This document shows positions 48,890 through 57,949 of a stretch of DNA of 64,000 nucleotides, piece after piece. The stretch is from Rodentibacter sp901420285. Lineage in GTDB: Bacteria; Pseudomonadota; Gammaproteobacteria; Enterobacterales; Pasteurellaceae. The position numbers and the translations under genes were made by a program. Position 1 is the first letter of the stretch. Every line of letters starts with the position of its first letter. Where the stretch lies: the NCBI RefSeq assembly GCF_041734645.1, contig NZ_CP162010.1:434001-498000 (forward strand). The letters are read 5' to 3'. The notes beneath the pieces are model-generated. The model did not search any database, was not told the DNA's origin, and worked only from the letters and a program-made list of their open reading frames with translations.

Positions 48890-49291
48890 ATGAGAATAGG
48901 TCAATTAGCCGATGCATTGGGTTGTACCGTAGAAACCATTCGTTTCTATGAGAAACAAGGTTTACTGCCGGCACCGCATCGCACCAACGGCAATTTCCGC
49001 AAATACGATGAAGAACACGTTCAACGTCTTTCTTTTATTTGCAATTGCCGTAGTTTGGATTTATCCCTTAATGAAATTAAAACCTTGCTTTCATTGGAAG
49101 ATCACAACGAACAACGCACTGAAGAAATTAATCGTTTACTTGACCGTCATATTAAAGATGTTGCCAAACGCATCCATGAGCTTGCCCATTTGCGTATGAA
49201 ACTTATTGAATTAAAAGAAAAAACCATTGGTACGGATGAAGATCCGATGAAATTATTACTGCAACATAGTGTGAGATTTGTACGGTTATAA
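48890..49291 (+). CDS. nimR: MerR-family regulator, probable nickel-responsive NimR
   Basis: 133 aa. The N-terminal MerR helix-turn-helix (MRIGQLADALGCTVETIRFYEKQGLL) is followed by a coiled-coil dimerisation helix. Overall it resembles the CadR/PbrR group, but the metal-binding cysteines of that group near positions 77, 112 and 119 are absent: the only Cys are C12, C51 and C53. Histidines (for example in EDHNEQR and LLQHSVRF) are plausible ligands. Divergence from nikK and the operator between them point to NimR as described in H. influenzae. Confidence 0.88.
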   Translation: MRIGQLADALGCTVETIRFYEKQGLLPAPHRTNGNFRKYDEEHVQRLSFICNCRSLDLSLNEIKTLLSLEDHNEQRTEEINRLLDRHIKDVAKRIHELAHLRMKLIELKEKTIGTDEDPMKLLLQHSVRFVRL

Positions 49292-49311
49292 TTCAGGCAT
49301 ACCTCAACTTT

Positions 49312-49329
49312 TATGATCTAAATCACAAA
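49312..49329 (+). promoter_or_regulatory. CRP/FNR-type site upstream of fumC
   Basis: ATGATCTAAATCACAAA: TGAT and ATCA half-sites 4 bp apart at 49314-49325, flanked by a good CRP half TCACA. It lies about 95 bp before the fumC ATG. CRP and FNR cannot be told apart by eye. Confidence 0.5.
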
Positions 49330-49421
49330 ACTTATTTTTAGTATTTTGGCTACGTTCCATTGATAACCCCTAAGTGTTAGAATTCCAGCGACTTTTTTAT
49401 TCTATTGACAGGAGTATCACA

Positions 49422-50816
49422 ATGGCATTTCGTATTGAAAAAGACACTATGGGTGAAGTTCAGGTTCCGGCGGATAAGTATTGGGCGGCGCAAACCGAAC
49501 GATCCCGTAATAATTTTAAAATTGGTCCTGCGGCTTCTATGCCACATGAAGTGATCGAAGCCTTTGGTTATTTGAAAAAAGCGGCAGCATTCGCGAATAC
49601 CGATCTCGGCGTGTTGCCTGCGGAAAAACGGGATTTAATCGCGCAAGCCTGTGATGAAATTTTGGCTGGCAAATTAGACGATCAATTCCCATTGGTGATT
49701 TGGCAAACCGGTTCCGGTACGCAATCCAATATGAACGTGAATGAAGTGGTGGCAAACCGTGCTCACGTTTTACACGGTGGCAAATTGGGCGAAAAATCCA
49801 TTATTCACCCGAATGATGATGTGAACAAATCTCAATCCTCCAACGACACCTTCCCGACCGCCATGCACATTGCGGCATATAAAAAAGTGGTGGAAACCAC
49901 CATTCCTGCGGTAGAACGTTTACAAAAAACCTTTGCAGCAAAATCTGAAGCATTTAAAAATGTGGTGAAAATCGGTCGTACCCACTTAATGGACGCCACG
50001 CCGCTCACATTAGGTCAGGAATTTTCCGCTTATGCGGCGCAATTACATTTCGGTTTGCTTGCGTTAAAAAACACTCTGCCACATTTGCGCCAATTAGCCC
50101 TTGGTGGCACGGCAGTGGGCACCGGTTTGAACACACCGAAAGGTTATGACGTGAAAGTGGCGGAATACATCGCTAAATTTACCGGTTTGCCATTCATCAC
50201 CGCCGAAAACAAATTTGAAGCCTTGGCGGCGCATGATGCCATCGTGGAAACCCACGGCGCATTACGTCAACTTGCTATGAGCTTATTCAAAATTGCTAAC
50301 GACATTCGTTTATTGGCCTCCGGTCCGCGCTCCGGTATCGGTGAAATCTTAATTCCGGAAAATGAACCGGGTTCTTCCATCATGCCGGGCAAAGTGAATC
50401 CGACCCAATGCGAAGCCATGACTATGGTATGCGCACAAGTGTTTGGTAACGACACCACTATTGCATTCGTGGGCTCACAAGGTCACTTCCAATTGAATGT
50501 GTTCAATCCGGTGATGATCGCCAACTTCCTGCAATCCGCGCAATTGTTGGCGGATGTCTGCGTGTCCTTCGACGAGCACTGTGCAACCGGTATCGAACCT
50601 AACTATCCGCGTATTAAACAACAGCTTGAAAATTCATTAATGTTGGTGACTGCGCTGAATACTCACATTGGTTATGAAAACGCAGCGAAAATTGCCAAAA
50701 CCGCACACAAAAACGGCACAACTCTTCGTGAAGAAGCCATTAATCTTGGTTTGGTTTCTGCTGAAGATTTCGACAAATGGGTGCGTCCGGAAGACATGGT
50801 GGGCAGTTTGAAATAA
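49422..50816 (+). CDS. fumC: Class II fumarate hydratase FumC
   Basis: 464 aa from the ATG at 49422 (AGGAGT box). It interconverts fumarate and malate without an iron-sulfur cluster. The fumarase/aspartase signature GSSIMPGKVNP and the N-terminal TGSGTQSNMNVNEV are clear. A longer frame to 49374 is rejected. It is monocistronic, with a terminator 24 bp after the stop. Confidence 0.97.
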   Translation: MAFRIEKDTMGEVQVPADKYWAAQTERSRNNFKIGPAASMPHEVIEAFGYLKKAAAFANTDLGVLPAEKRDLIAQACDEILAGKLDDQFPLVIWQTGSGTQSNMNVNEVVANRAHVLHGGKLGEKSIIHPNDDVNKSQSSNDTFPTAMHIAAYKKVVETTIPAVERLQKTFAAKSEAFKNVVKIGRTHLMDATPLTLGQEFSAYAAQLHFGLLALKNTLPHLRQLALGGTAVGTGLNTPKGYDVKVAEYIAKFTGLPFITAENKFEALAAHDAIVETHGALRQLAMSLFKIANDIRLLASGPRSGIGEILIPENEPGSSIMPGKVNPTQCEAMTMVCAQVFGNDTTIAFVGSQGHFQLNVFNPVMIANFLQSAQLLADVCVSFDEHCATGIEPNYPRIKQQLENSLMLVTALNTHIGYENAAKIAKTAHKNGTTLREEAINLGLVSAEDFDKWVRPEDMVGSLK

Positions 50817-50839
50817 ACTAAACGATAAAAATCACAGTC

Positions 50840-50868
50840 AAAGGCGAGTACTGGCTCGCCTTTTTATT
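50840..50868 (+). terminator. Terminator of fumC
   Basis: AAAGGCGAG (50840-50848), 6-nt loop, CTCGCCTTT (50855-50863), then TTATTT. Confidence 0.9.
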
Positions 50869-50926
50869 TGTGGTTTTTCAAGGGCTTTTGTTATAATTCG
50901 TGCATCTCAAATTATGAAATAACGAT

Positions 50927-51529
50927 ATGAAAATCAGATTTCTTTTTGCCGCAATTTTTGCGTTCCTTTCAACCGAGCTTTCTGCCCATTGGTTGCCTGT
51001 TGGTAATGCCGAATATACTTGGGGGCCTTTCCATGTTTACAGTGTCGGACTTTTTTCCGAAACCGGCTCTTATCAAAATAATCAGCGCCCATTAATGTTT
51101 TCCATCAAATATGAAAAACCGATTGAAGGTAAAAATTTTGCTATTACTTTGATTAAAGAAATGGAAGCCCAACAAATTAGTGCAGATGACACCACGGAAT
51201 GGTTGAAAAAAATGCAGCAAATTTTCCCTGACTTTTCACCAAACGATATTTTAAATTTTGTCGCTTTAGAAGATAAAGGTTATTTCATCGCGAACGATAC
51301 AGTATTGGATCACGAATTTGATGCTAAATTCACTCAAGCTTTTATTGATATTTGGCTTTCACCGAAAAGCAGTTTTGTGAAACTTCAACCACAGCTTTTG
51401 GGCAAAGAGAAAAGCGGTCAAGATAATAAAGAATTTCAACATCAGCCGGCGAGCGAGCCTTTCGATGAAGAGAATGCCATGCCCGAATTACCGCCGAATT
51501 ATGATCTAAAAAATAATCTAAAGGGGTAA
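50927..51529 (+). CDS. Secreted chalcone isomerase-like protein, unknown function
   Basis: 200 aa. A signal peptide (MKIRFLFAAIFAFLSTELSA, cleavage before HWLPVG) indicates export. The segment GPFHVYSVGLFSETGSY resembles the Chalcone_3 family (chalcone isomerase-like bacterial proteins of unknown role); the family call is tentative. The C-terminus is Pro/Glu-rich and low in structure. It starts 110 bp after fumC with its own upstream region and has a hairpin terminator after it. Confidence 0.7.
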   Translation: MKIRFLFAAIFAFLSTELSAHWLPVGNAEYTWGPFHVYSVGLFSETGSYQNNQRPLMFSIKYEKPIEGKNFAITLIKEMEAQQISADDTTEWLKKMQQIFPDFSPNDILNFVALEDKGYFIANDTVLDHEFDAKFTQAFIDIWLSPKSSFVKLQPQLLGKEKSGQDNKEFQHQPASEPFDEENAMPELPPNYDLKNNLKG

Positions 51530-51538
51530 AACAATAAC

Positions 51539-51563
51539 AGGCGAACAGTTAATTCGCCTTTCT
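51539..51563. terminator. Terminator between the chalcone-like gene and rimK
   Basis: AGGCGAA (51539-51545) and TTCGCCT (51553-51559) with a 7-nt loop and TTTCT. It lies between convergent genes and may serve both. Confidence 0.7.
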
Positions 51564-51566
51564 CTG

Positions 51567-52460
51567 TCATAAAACAGCCTTTTCCAAAAATAAAATCATC
51601 TCTAAAGCTACATTGACGCCACTGGTTTTCTCGATCATTTCCAAACCGGGGCTGGCATTGACTTCAAGCACTAACAAACCCTGTTTCGAGCGAATTAAAT
51701 CTACACCGGCAACAGCCAATCCCAGGGCTTTTGCGGCTTTTATAGCAATTTGTTTTTCATCTTCGGACAGCGTTATTTTATTTGCACTTCCGCCGCGGTG
51801 AAAATTAGCGCGGAATTCTCCTTCCGGTCCGATACGTTGCATACTTGCCACCACTTTATCGCCGATTACAAAACAGCGAATATCCTTACCGCGAGCCTCC
51901 TCTACAAAATCTTGCAATAACACCGGTACGCCGGTCTCTTTGAGTAACTCCAAAATGGCAACCGCATTGGAAGCTTGTTCCGCCAGTACGACACCGATTC
52001 CTTGCGAACCATTAAGGGTTTTAATGACCAACGGTTCAGCCATTTTTCGTATCGCCGTTTTAGGCAAAACCTCAGCTCCGCTTAATTGGGTATGTGGCAC
52101 CGCGATACCTTGCTCACTTAGAATTTGTAAACTGCGCCATTTATCGCGAGCGGCTAAAAAGGCCTGTTCGGAATTTAAACAATAGATTCCTTTTGCTTGA
52201 AAATGGCGTAACACCGCACAGCCTGTTTTCGTGCTGGCGGTACCAAACCGCGGTAGCACCGCATCGTAAGCGGGTAAACGATAAGGTTCACCTTCCTGTG
52301 GTTGATAGTCAATTTCAAAATGCGGTAAATTTTCCGTGAGTTTTAATAGACAGCGGTTCGGATCCAAAATCTCCATTTTATGGCCGCGCTGCTCGGCGCT
52401 TTGTTTTAATCGTTGGCAACTATACAAACGCGGTTCGCGACAAAGCATTAACAATTTCAT
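51567..52460 (-). CDS. rimK: Ribosomal protein S6 modification enzyme RimK (ATP-grasp ligase)
   Basis: 297 aa from the ATG at 52460. RimK adds glutamates to the C-terminus of ribosomal protein S6. The ATP-grasp elements PLVIKTLNGSQGIGVVLAE, LLQDFVEEARGKDIRCFVIGD and LVLEVNASPGLEMIE are in order. A 10-codon upstream extension lacks family sequence. It is divergent from grxA; in E. coli rimK and grxA are also close neighbours. Confidence 0.94.
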   Translation of the reverse strand: MKLLMLCREPRLYSCQRLKQSAEQRGHKMEILDPNRCLLKLTENLPHFEIDYQPQEGEPYRLPAYDAVLPRFGTASTKTGCAVLRHFQAKGIYCLNSEQAFLAARDKWRSLQILSEQGIAVPHTQLSGAEVLPKTAIRKMAEPLVIKTLNGSQGIGVVLAEQASNAVAILELLKETGVPVLLQDFVEEARGKDIRCFVIGDKVVASMQRIGPEGEFRANFHRGGSANKITLSEDEKQIAIKAAKALGLAVAGVDLIRSKQGLLVLEVNASPGLEMIEKTSGVNVALEMILFLEKAVL

Positions 52461-52585
52461 AGGCGATTTCCAAATTAAAAGGCGATACATTATACCAATC
52501 GTAACAATGCCGAAAAACTGTTTATAGGTTTGTAAAAAAAGGGTAGAATCGCGCCGATTTTTTATATCAACAAAAGGAAAAAACT

Positions 52586-52849
52586 ATGTTTGTCGTTATT
52601 TTTGGCCGTCCGGGCTGCCCGTATTGCGTACGCGCAAAAAATCTTGCCGAAAAATTAAAAGGTGAAGTAGCCGATTTCGATTATCGTTATGTGGATATCC
52701 ATGCGGAAGGTATTACTAAAGAGGATTTATCGAAATCCGTTGGAAAACCGGTTGAAACTGTGCCGCAGATCTTTATTGATGAAAAGCCAATCGGCGGTTG
52801 TACCGATTTTGAAGCCTTAATGAAAGAACAATTCGGTATCGTAGCTTAA
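52586..52849 (+). CDS. grxA: Glutaredoxin GrxA
   Basis: 87 aa. It reduces disulfides with glutathione, classically in ribonucleotide reductase. The redox CPYC is at residues 11-14, with ETVPQIFIDEKPIGGCTDF as the cis-Pro and glutathione-binding part. An AAAGGAA box precedes the ATG. A paired uptake-core hairpin follows the gene. Confidence 0.96.
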   Translation: MFVVIFGRPGCPYCVRAKNLAEKLKGEVADFDYRYVDIHAEGITKEDLSKSVGKPVETVPQIFIDEKPIGGCTDFEALMKEQFGIVA

Positions 52850-52894
52850 TAATATTGTGCTTTAGCCGTTTAACTTAAGGTTTATTTTACAGCG

Positions 52895-52956
52895 CGAAGT
52901 GCGGTCGATTTTCAGTGAGTTTTACAAGAACTCCGCGGAAATTGACCGCACTTTTA
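52895..52956. terminator. Paired uptake cores after grxA
   Basis: AAGTGCGGTC (52897-52906) and GACCGCACTT (52944-52953) are perfect inverted copies 37 bp apart, followed by TTTACG. This head-to-head arrangement of uptake cores commonly doubles as a terminator in Haemophilus. Confidence 0.7.
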
Positions 52957-53058
52957 CGTTTGAGCGACTCGTAACATCACAGTTTCTAGTTTGGCGGCGC
53001 CATTAGCGGCTCCAATGCGGTGCTCTTGGCGATGTCCGACGGAAGTAGCTGGAGCTAA

Positions 53059-53092
53059 AAAAAATAGAGCAAGAATTCTTGCTCTATTTTTT
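53059..53092. terminator. 34-bp perfect palindrome, bidirectional terminator
   Basis: AAAAAATAGAGCAAGAA followed directly by its reverse complement, ending in T6. Its centre is GAATTC, with no unpaired loop. It ends 7 bp before the methyltransferase stop and lies between convergent genes. Confidence 0.85.
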
Positions 53093-53098
53093 GTTGGC

Positions 53099-53683
53099 TT
53101 ATTTCTTCTGCCAAATAAATTCAATGGCACATTCGGCATCACCTAGCGTTTGGTCAATTTCCCGCGGTAAGCCTTCACGATAATAATCGTGCACTTGAAT
53201 AATACTTTCGATATTAACTTGGTCGGAAAAGTGTCGGGCAAGATCCAGTACGTTTACGGAAGCCGGCATTAAAGAATTATTTTTGTGAATGGTGAAACTA
53301 TGTTTGTGGTCGGTATTTTTTACTGAAGGCCAAATGCCTTGCTCGTATAGATCTTCGTCCGGAATCGTGACGATTAAGAAACCGTTCGGCTTTAACACAC
53401 GTAACCAGTTTTGCAACCCGATAACAGGGTCATATAAATGTTCTAAACAGTGGGAGGAATAAACAAAATCAAAAGTACAATCAGGAACGGTTTCAAGATA
53501 TTGTCCGTCACCGTCCTCAAGATCCCAAGTTCTTACACTTAGCATTTTAGGAAAAATACCTAAGAACTGGGCTAGAGAATCAGGGCCACCGCCAATATCG
53601 ATGCCGTTTCCGACAAAGTATCTATTGATAAAATTAATATTTTTAATCCGACGTTGAACAATCGATTTGTGTGTTTCTCTCAT
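53099..53683 (-). CDS. Class I SAM-dependent methyltransferase, substrate unknown
   Basis: 194 aa. The SAM-binding glycine motif GIDIGGGPDSL is near residue 27, with the acidic strand (RTWDLEDGDGQYL) and the DFVYSSHCLEHLYDP motif after it, a Methyltransf_11-like order. It has no signal or membrane segment. It is a single gene, divergent from fdhF by 214 bp. The substrate cannot be predicted; sugar- or small-molecule-type targets are most common for this shape. Confidence 0.82.
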   Translation of the reverse strand: MRETHKSIVQRRIKNINFINRYFVGNGIDIGGGPDSLAQFLGIFPKMLSVRTWDLEDGDGQYLETVPDCTFDFVYSSHCLEHLYDPVIGLQNWLRVLKPNGFLIVTIPDEDLYEQGIWPSVKNTDHKHSFTIHKNNSLMPASVNVLDLARHFSDQVNIESIIQVHDYYREGLPREIDQTLGDAECAIEFIWQKK

Positions 53684-53897
53684 AAGTTACTCCTTAAGTA
53701 ATAGTTAGCCGAAACGCGGGCGATTCTAGCATGTATATATTTTTATGTCATTTGGGTTTTGGCAGATTCAATAAAACCTGTTCTATATCAATAAAACCCT
53801 AAATTTTATATGCCTATATGCCTAATAAAAAGCGTATGATTCCCTTGGAATATTAATTCCGTTTCAAGTTGGCGTATCTAAAATAAGGACATTAATT
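53684..53897. promoter_or_regulatory. Intergenic region upstream of fdhF
   Basis: 214 bp, AT-rich, with no gene. I looked for a sigma-54 pair (TGGCAC...TTGCA) as in E. coli fdhF and do not see one; expression control is probably different here. Confidence 0.4.
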
Positions 53898-56057
53898 ATG
53901 GCAATTAAAAAAGTGATTACTGTATGTCCGTATTGCGCTTCAGGTTGTAAAATCCATCTTTTGGTGGAGAACAACAAAATTGTGGGAGCTGAAGGTGCAA
54001 ACGGCAAAACCAACGAAGGGGAGTTGTGCCTAAAAGGATATTACGGCTGGGATTTCGTGCATGACACAAAAATCCTGACTCCTCGCTTGACTCAACCGAT
54101 GATCCGCTACAAACGTGGCGAACCATTCACACCGGTAAGCTGGGAAGAGGTAATTTCTTACACCGCTAACCGTCTCAGAAAAATCAAAGAAAAATACGGC
54201 AACGAATCAATCATGGTAACGGGCTCTTCCCGTGGACCGGGCAACGAAGTGAATTTCGTGATGCAAAAATTCGCCCGTGCGGTATTAGGCAATAACAACG
54301 TTGACTGTTGTGCGCGCGTATGACACGGCCCTTCTGTAACAGGTCTGCTCAAATCGGTCGGTAACGGCGCAATGTCTAATTCAATCGTTGAGATTGAAGA
54401 TACCAAATGCGTATTTATTTTTGGCTATAATGCCTCTACTTCACACCCGATTGTGGCGCGTCGAATTAATCACGCTAAACAAAAAGGGGCGAAAATCATT
54501 GTTTGTGACCCGCGTAAAATCGAAACTGCCCGTATTGCGGACATTTATGCTCCGCTTGCTAACGGCAGTAACGTGGCATTCTTGAATGCCATGATGAATG
54601 TGATTTTAGAAGAAGGGTTGCAAGATCAAAAATTTATCGATGAACATACTGAAAATTTCGATGTGTTCTATGAAACCGTTAAATCCTACACACCGGAATC
54701 CACTCAACATATCACCGGTATCGAGCCGAAAATGTTGCGTGAAATCGCTCGCACTTATGCCAAAGCGGAAACAGCCACCATCTTGTGGGGGATGGGCGTA
54801 TGTCAGTTCCGTCAAGGGGTAGAAACCGTGCGTGCCTTGGCAAGTTTGGCAATGTTGACGGGTAACTTAGGTAAACCGAATGTGGGTGTAAACCCTGTGC
54901 GCGGCCAAAACAACGTACAAGGCGCTTGCGATATGGGCGCGTTGTTTAACGTCTTACCAGGCTACCAAAGCTTTGCCGATCCGGAAATTAATGCAAAATT
55001 TGCGAAAGCTTGGGGAGTGCCGTCCATTCCAACCAAACCAGGCGTGCCGCTCAGCGAAGTGCCGGAAGCCATCATGGAAGATAAAATCAAGGCGTTCTAC
55101 ATCATGGGCGAAGATACATTGCAGACAGAGCCTGATATCAATGCCGTGAAAAAGGCCTTTGAGAAAGTGGAATTTCTGATTGTGCAAGATATTTTCATGA
55201 CCCAAACCGCCGCGGAAGCGGACGTGTTATTGCCGGCAACTTCTTGTGCCGAACATGAAGGCGTATATAGTGCTGCCGACCGTGGTTTCCAACGCTTCTA
55301 TAAAGCCGTTGAACCGACCGGTAATGTGAAAGACGACTGGGAAATTATCAGTCTCATCGCACAAGCCATGGGCTACCCAATGCACTATAACAACACCCAA
55401 GAAATCTGGGATGAGCTTCGTTCGCTTTGCCCGATTTATAAAGGTGCGACTTACGAAAAAATGGAAGGCTTAGGTTATATCCAATGGCCTTGTACCGACG
55501 AAGGACCGGAAGATCAAGGCACGTCTTATTTGTATAAAGGACAAATCTTTGACCGTCCGAACGGCAAAGCCGAGTTCTTTGCCTGCGACTGGGAACCGCC
55601 AATGGAAGTCGTTTCCGAAGAATTTCCACTCGTGCTTTCCACCGTGCGCGAAGTGGGTCACTATTCCTGCCGTTCAATGACCGGTAACTGCCGAGCGCTT
55701 GCTGCGCTTGCCGATGAGCCGGGATTTGTGCAAATGAACGACCAAGATGCCAAAGCCCTTGGTATCAAAAACAACGACTTGGTATGGATTGCTTCATCTC
55801 GCGGTAAAGTGATTTCTCGCGCGGATGTTAGCACCCGCACCAACAAAGGCGCTTGTTATATGACCTACCAATGGTGGATCGGAAAATGTAACGAACTCAC
55901 TGCCGAACATTTGAACCCGGGTTCTCGTACGCCGGAATACAAATACAGTGCAGTGCGGATCGAAAAAATCGATGACCAAGCTTGGGCGGAGCAGTATGTG
56001 ATCAGCGAATACACCAAACTCAAAAAACGCTTAAGAGAGACCGCATTGGCAGCTTAA
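53898..56057 (+). CDS. fdhF: Selenocysteine formate dehydrogenase H, FdhF
   Basis: 719 aa when the in-frame TGA at 54321-54323 is read as selenocysteine (residue 142, in CARV-Sec-HGPS). It oxidises formate to CO2 at a bis-molybdopterin guanine dinucleotide. The [4Fe-4S] motif CPYCASGCKIHLL is at the N-terminus, and molybdopterin-binding domains follow. Length and context fit E. coli FdhF (715 aa, Sec140). No hydrogenase structural genes are adjacent, but hypBDE and the nickel and molybdate systems are nearby. A terminator follows. Confidence 0.96.
54321..54363 (+). promoter_or_regulatory. UGA selenocysteine codon and SECIS element
   Basis: The UGA is followed by bases that closely match the E. 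coli fdhF SECIS, including the apical GGTCTGC (54342-54348) and the downstream AATCGGTCGGTAA. This hairpin binds SelB and directs selenocysteine insertion. Confidence 0.9.
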
Positions 56058-56066
56058 ACATACATG

Positions 56067-56096
56067 AAAGGAGAACGCAAGTTCTCCTTTTTTAAA
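56067..56096 (+). terminator. Terminator of fdhF
   Basis: AAAGGAGAAC, loop GCAA, GTTCTCCTTT (56067-56090), then TTT. Confidence 0.9.
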
Positions 56097-56112
56097 GGAT
56101 GGAATTTTAGTT

Positions 56113-56152
56113 AAAGACCGAGTTAGGCTTTATGCTCGGTCTTTTTTGTTTT
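56113..56152 (+). terminator. Second terminator after fdhF
   Basis: AAAGACCGAG (56113-56122), 12-nt loop, CTCGGTCTTT (56135-56144), followed by TTTGTTTTTT. A back-up terminator. Confidence 0.85.
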
Positions 56153-56272
56153 TTATGAAGGACGCGGTTTGCAGGTTTTGACAAGGCTTGAAATTAGAGG
56201 CTTCAATGCGGTGCTATTTGAGCATCTCACCGATTGCAAGGCGAATGCGGTGGATTGGAAGGCGCTTTCGCC

Positions 56273-57040
56273 TCACCCCAGTGTTGCCAAAATAATTTGT
56301 TCTTGATCGATGTGTACCCAAACTTGCTGACCAACTTGCCAATCGTTTGGTCGGCTGACGGTGGCGCAAAATTCAATGTCAGTGTCACCGAATTGCAGAA
56401 TCGCTTCTTCGTCATTGACAGATTTAATCGTCACCGCAAACTGATTGGCTTGGTTTTCTAACGGTTGTTTGGTGATTTTTACCCAAGGCGCTTTAAACAT
56501 CAGCATCACTTCTTTTTCGGTCATCAGTTTCAAGCGGGCAGAACTTTTGGTGGTGATCGAAACGTGCAACGGTTCCGGCAAATTCGTCACATTTACATCC
56601 ACTACGCAACGGGAATCAATAATGCGTTGGCAAGCCACTTTGCCGAAGAATTGATTGCGTGCGCTACTTTGCAAGGAAAAACGTGCGGTGGCACTGAGTA
56701 AACTATCGAGCGGCACCGATTCGTCTTGCAGAATTTGAAATGCGTGATCTTGTGTTTTTTCCAGTAAATCATAAAGCTGAAGTAAGCGCTCGGCGTAAGT
56801 AGTAAGTGCAGTGCCGCCCCCGTTTTTGCCGCCGATATTGCGTTCCAACAAAGGACGCGGGCTGATTTTGTGCATCGCTTCTAAGTGATCCCAAGCGCTT
56901 TTATAGCTGACTTTAGCGTTTTTCGCCGCCTGATTAATGGAACCGCATTGTTGAATTTCTTTGAGTAAACGCACGCGTTTAGGGTCAATAAAAAGCGTTT
57001 GTTGTAATTTGATTGTGAGTAAAATTTCAGTATTTTTCAT
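56273..57040 (-). CDS. modE: Molybdate-responsive regulator ModE
   Basis: 255 aa. With molybdate bound it represses modABC and activates molybdoenzyme genes in enteric bacteria. A winged-helix N-terminus (RVRLLKEIQQCGSINQAAKNAKVSYKSAWDHL) is followed by two C-terminal Mop-type domains (SARNQFFGKVACQRI and SARLKLMTEKEV). It is divergent from modA and convergent with fdhF. A motif copy (56205-56215) lies after its stop. Confidence 0.94.
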   Translation of the reverse strand: MKNTEILLTIKLQQTLFIDPKRVRLLKEIQQCGSINQAAKNAKVSYKSAWDHLEAMHKISPRPLLERNIGGKNGGGTALTTYAERLLQLYDLLEKTQDHAFQILQDESVPLDSLLSATARFSLQSSARNQFFGKVACQRIIDSRCVVDVNVTNLPEPLHVSITTKSSARLKLMTEKEVMLMFKAPWVKITKQPLENQANQFAVTIKSVNDEEAILQFGDTDIEFCATVSRPNDWQVGQQVWVHIDQEQIILATLG

Positions 57041-57116
57041 TTGATCCCCTTATGAATATGAGCGTTATATATTTTATGCCAAAATCGTACTTTTTCGATA
57101 TGCTTATTTTTTATTT

Positions 57117-57140
57117 CAATATATAATTGAGTAGATAACG
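57117..57140 (+). promoter_or_regulatory. Candidate ModE box upstream of modA
   Basis: CAATATAT, 8-nt spacer, AGATAACG. It matches the E. coli modA operator (CGTTATAT-N8-ACATAACG) in spacing and in 13 of 16 half-site bases, and lies 24 bp before the modA ATG, a repressing position. Comparison is from memory. Confidence 0.65.
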
Positions 57141-57163
57141 TTAAATCATAGAGGAGATGATGA

Positions 57164-57928
57164 ATGAAAAAATTAACCAAAATTTCAACCGCACTTTTAA
57201 TCGCCGGGTTAGGTTTTTCGGTTGGTGTATCGGCGAAAGTCACCGTCTTTGCAGCAGCGTCTATGACCGATGCGTTGCAACACGTAGCAACCGATTACGC
57301 CAAGCAAAATCCGAAAAATGAAGTGGTATTTTCTTTCGCTTCTTCTTCAACTTTGGCAAAACAAGTGGAAGAGGGCGCACCGGCGGATATTTTCGTGTCA
57401 GCCAGTAATAAATGGATGAAATACCTTTCCGAAAAAGACTTAACTGTTAAAGAAACGGAAAAAGTGTTGGTAGGAAATGATTTAGTGTTAATTGCGCCGG
57501 CGAAAAGCGCGGTGAATTCCGTAGATATCGCAAAAGGCGAATGGGTTGCGGCGTTAAAAGACGGTTATTTGTCCGTGGGCGATCCGGCGCATGTACCGGC
57601 CGGTCAATATGCTGAAGAAGCATTAACCAAATTAAATTTATGGGACAAAGTGAAAGATCGTTTAGCCCGTGCGAAAGACGTGCGTGGCGCGTTGGCATTA
57701 GTTGAACGTGCGGAATCCCCTTACGGCATTGTGTACGGCACTGATGCAAAAATTTCGCCTAATGTGAAAACTGTGGGCGTTTTCCCGGCTGACAGCCACA
57801 AACCGGTTGTTTATCCGGTCGCGATCTTAAAAGATCATGACAACGCCGATTCTCGCGATTTCTTAACATATTTAGAATCCGACGCAGCGAAAAAAGTGCT
57901 TGTGAGCTATGGTTTTTCCGTGAAATAA
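57164..57928 (+). CDS. modA: Periplasmic molybdate-binding protein ModA
   Basis: 254 aa. It captures molybdate or tungstate for the ABC importer. A signal peptide (MKKLTKIS...GVSA, cleavage before KVTVFAAAS) is followed by family motifs AAASMTDAL and SSSTLAKQVEEGAPADIFVSA. An uptake core (57188-57196) overlaps the signal-peptide codons. GAGGAGAT precedes the ATG. A hairpin separates it from modB. Confidence 0.96.
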   Translation: MKKLTKISTALLIAGLGFSVGVSAKVTVFAAASMTDALQHVATDYAKQNPKNEVVFSFASSSTLAKQVEEGAPADIFVSASNKWMKYLSEKDLTVKETEKVLVGNDLVLIAPAKSAVNSVDIAKGEWVAALKDGYLSVGDPAHVPAGQYAEEALTKLNLWDKVKDRLARAKDVRGALALVERAESPYGIVYGTDAKISPNVKTVGVFPADSHKPVVYPVAILKDHDNADSRDFLTYLESDAAKKVLVSYGFSVK

Positions 57929-57949
57929 TTCAGATTGATTTTTTCAATG

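Noticed and set aside
53684..53897. Sigma-54 promoter for fdhF
   Set aside because: A TTGGCA is present but no TTGCA-type element at the required spacing.
54321..54323. fdhF as a pseudogene broken by a nonsense codon
   Set aside because: The TGA is exactly at the selenocysteine position and a SECIS element follows.
57061..57075. GCGTTATAT near modE as a ModE box
   Set aside because: Only a half-site; its partner is about 65 bp away. The site at 57117-57140 has correct spacing.
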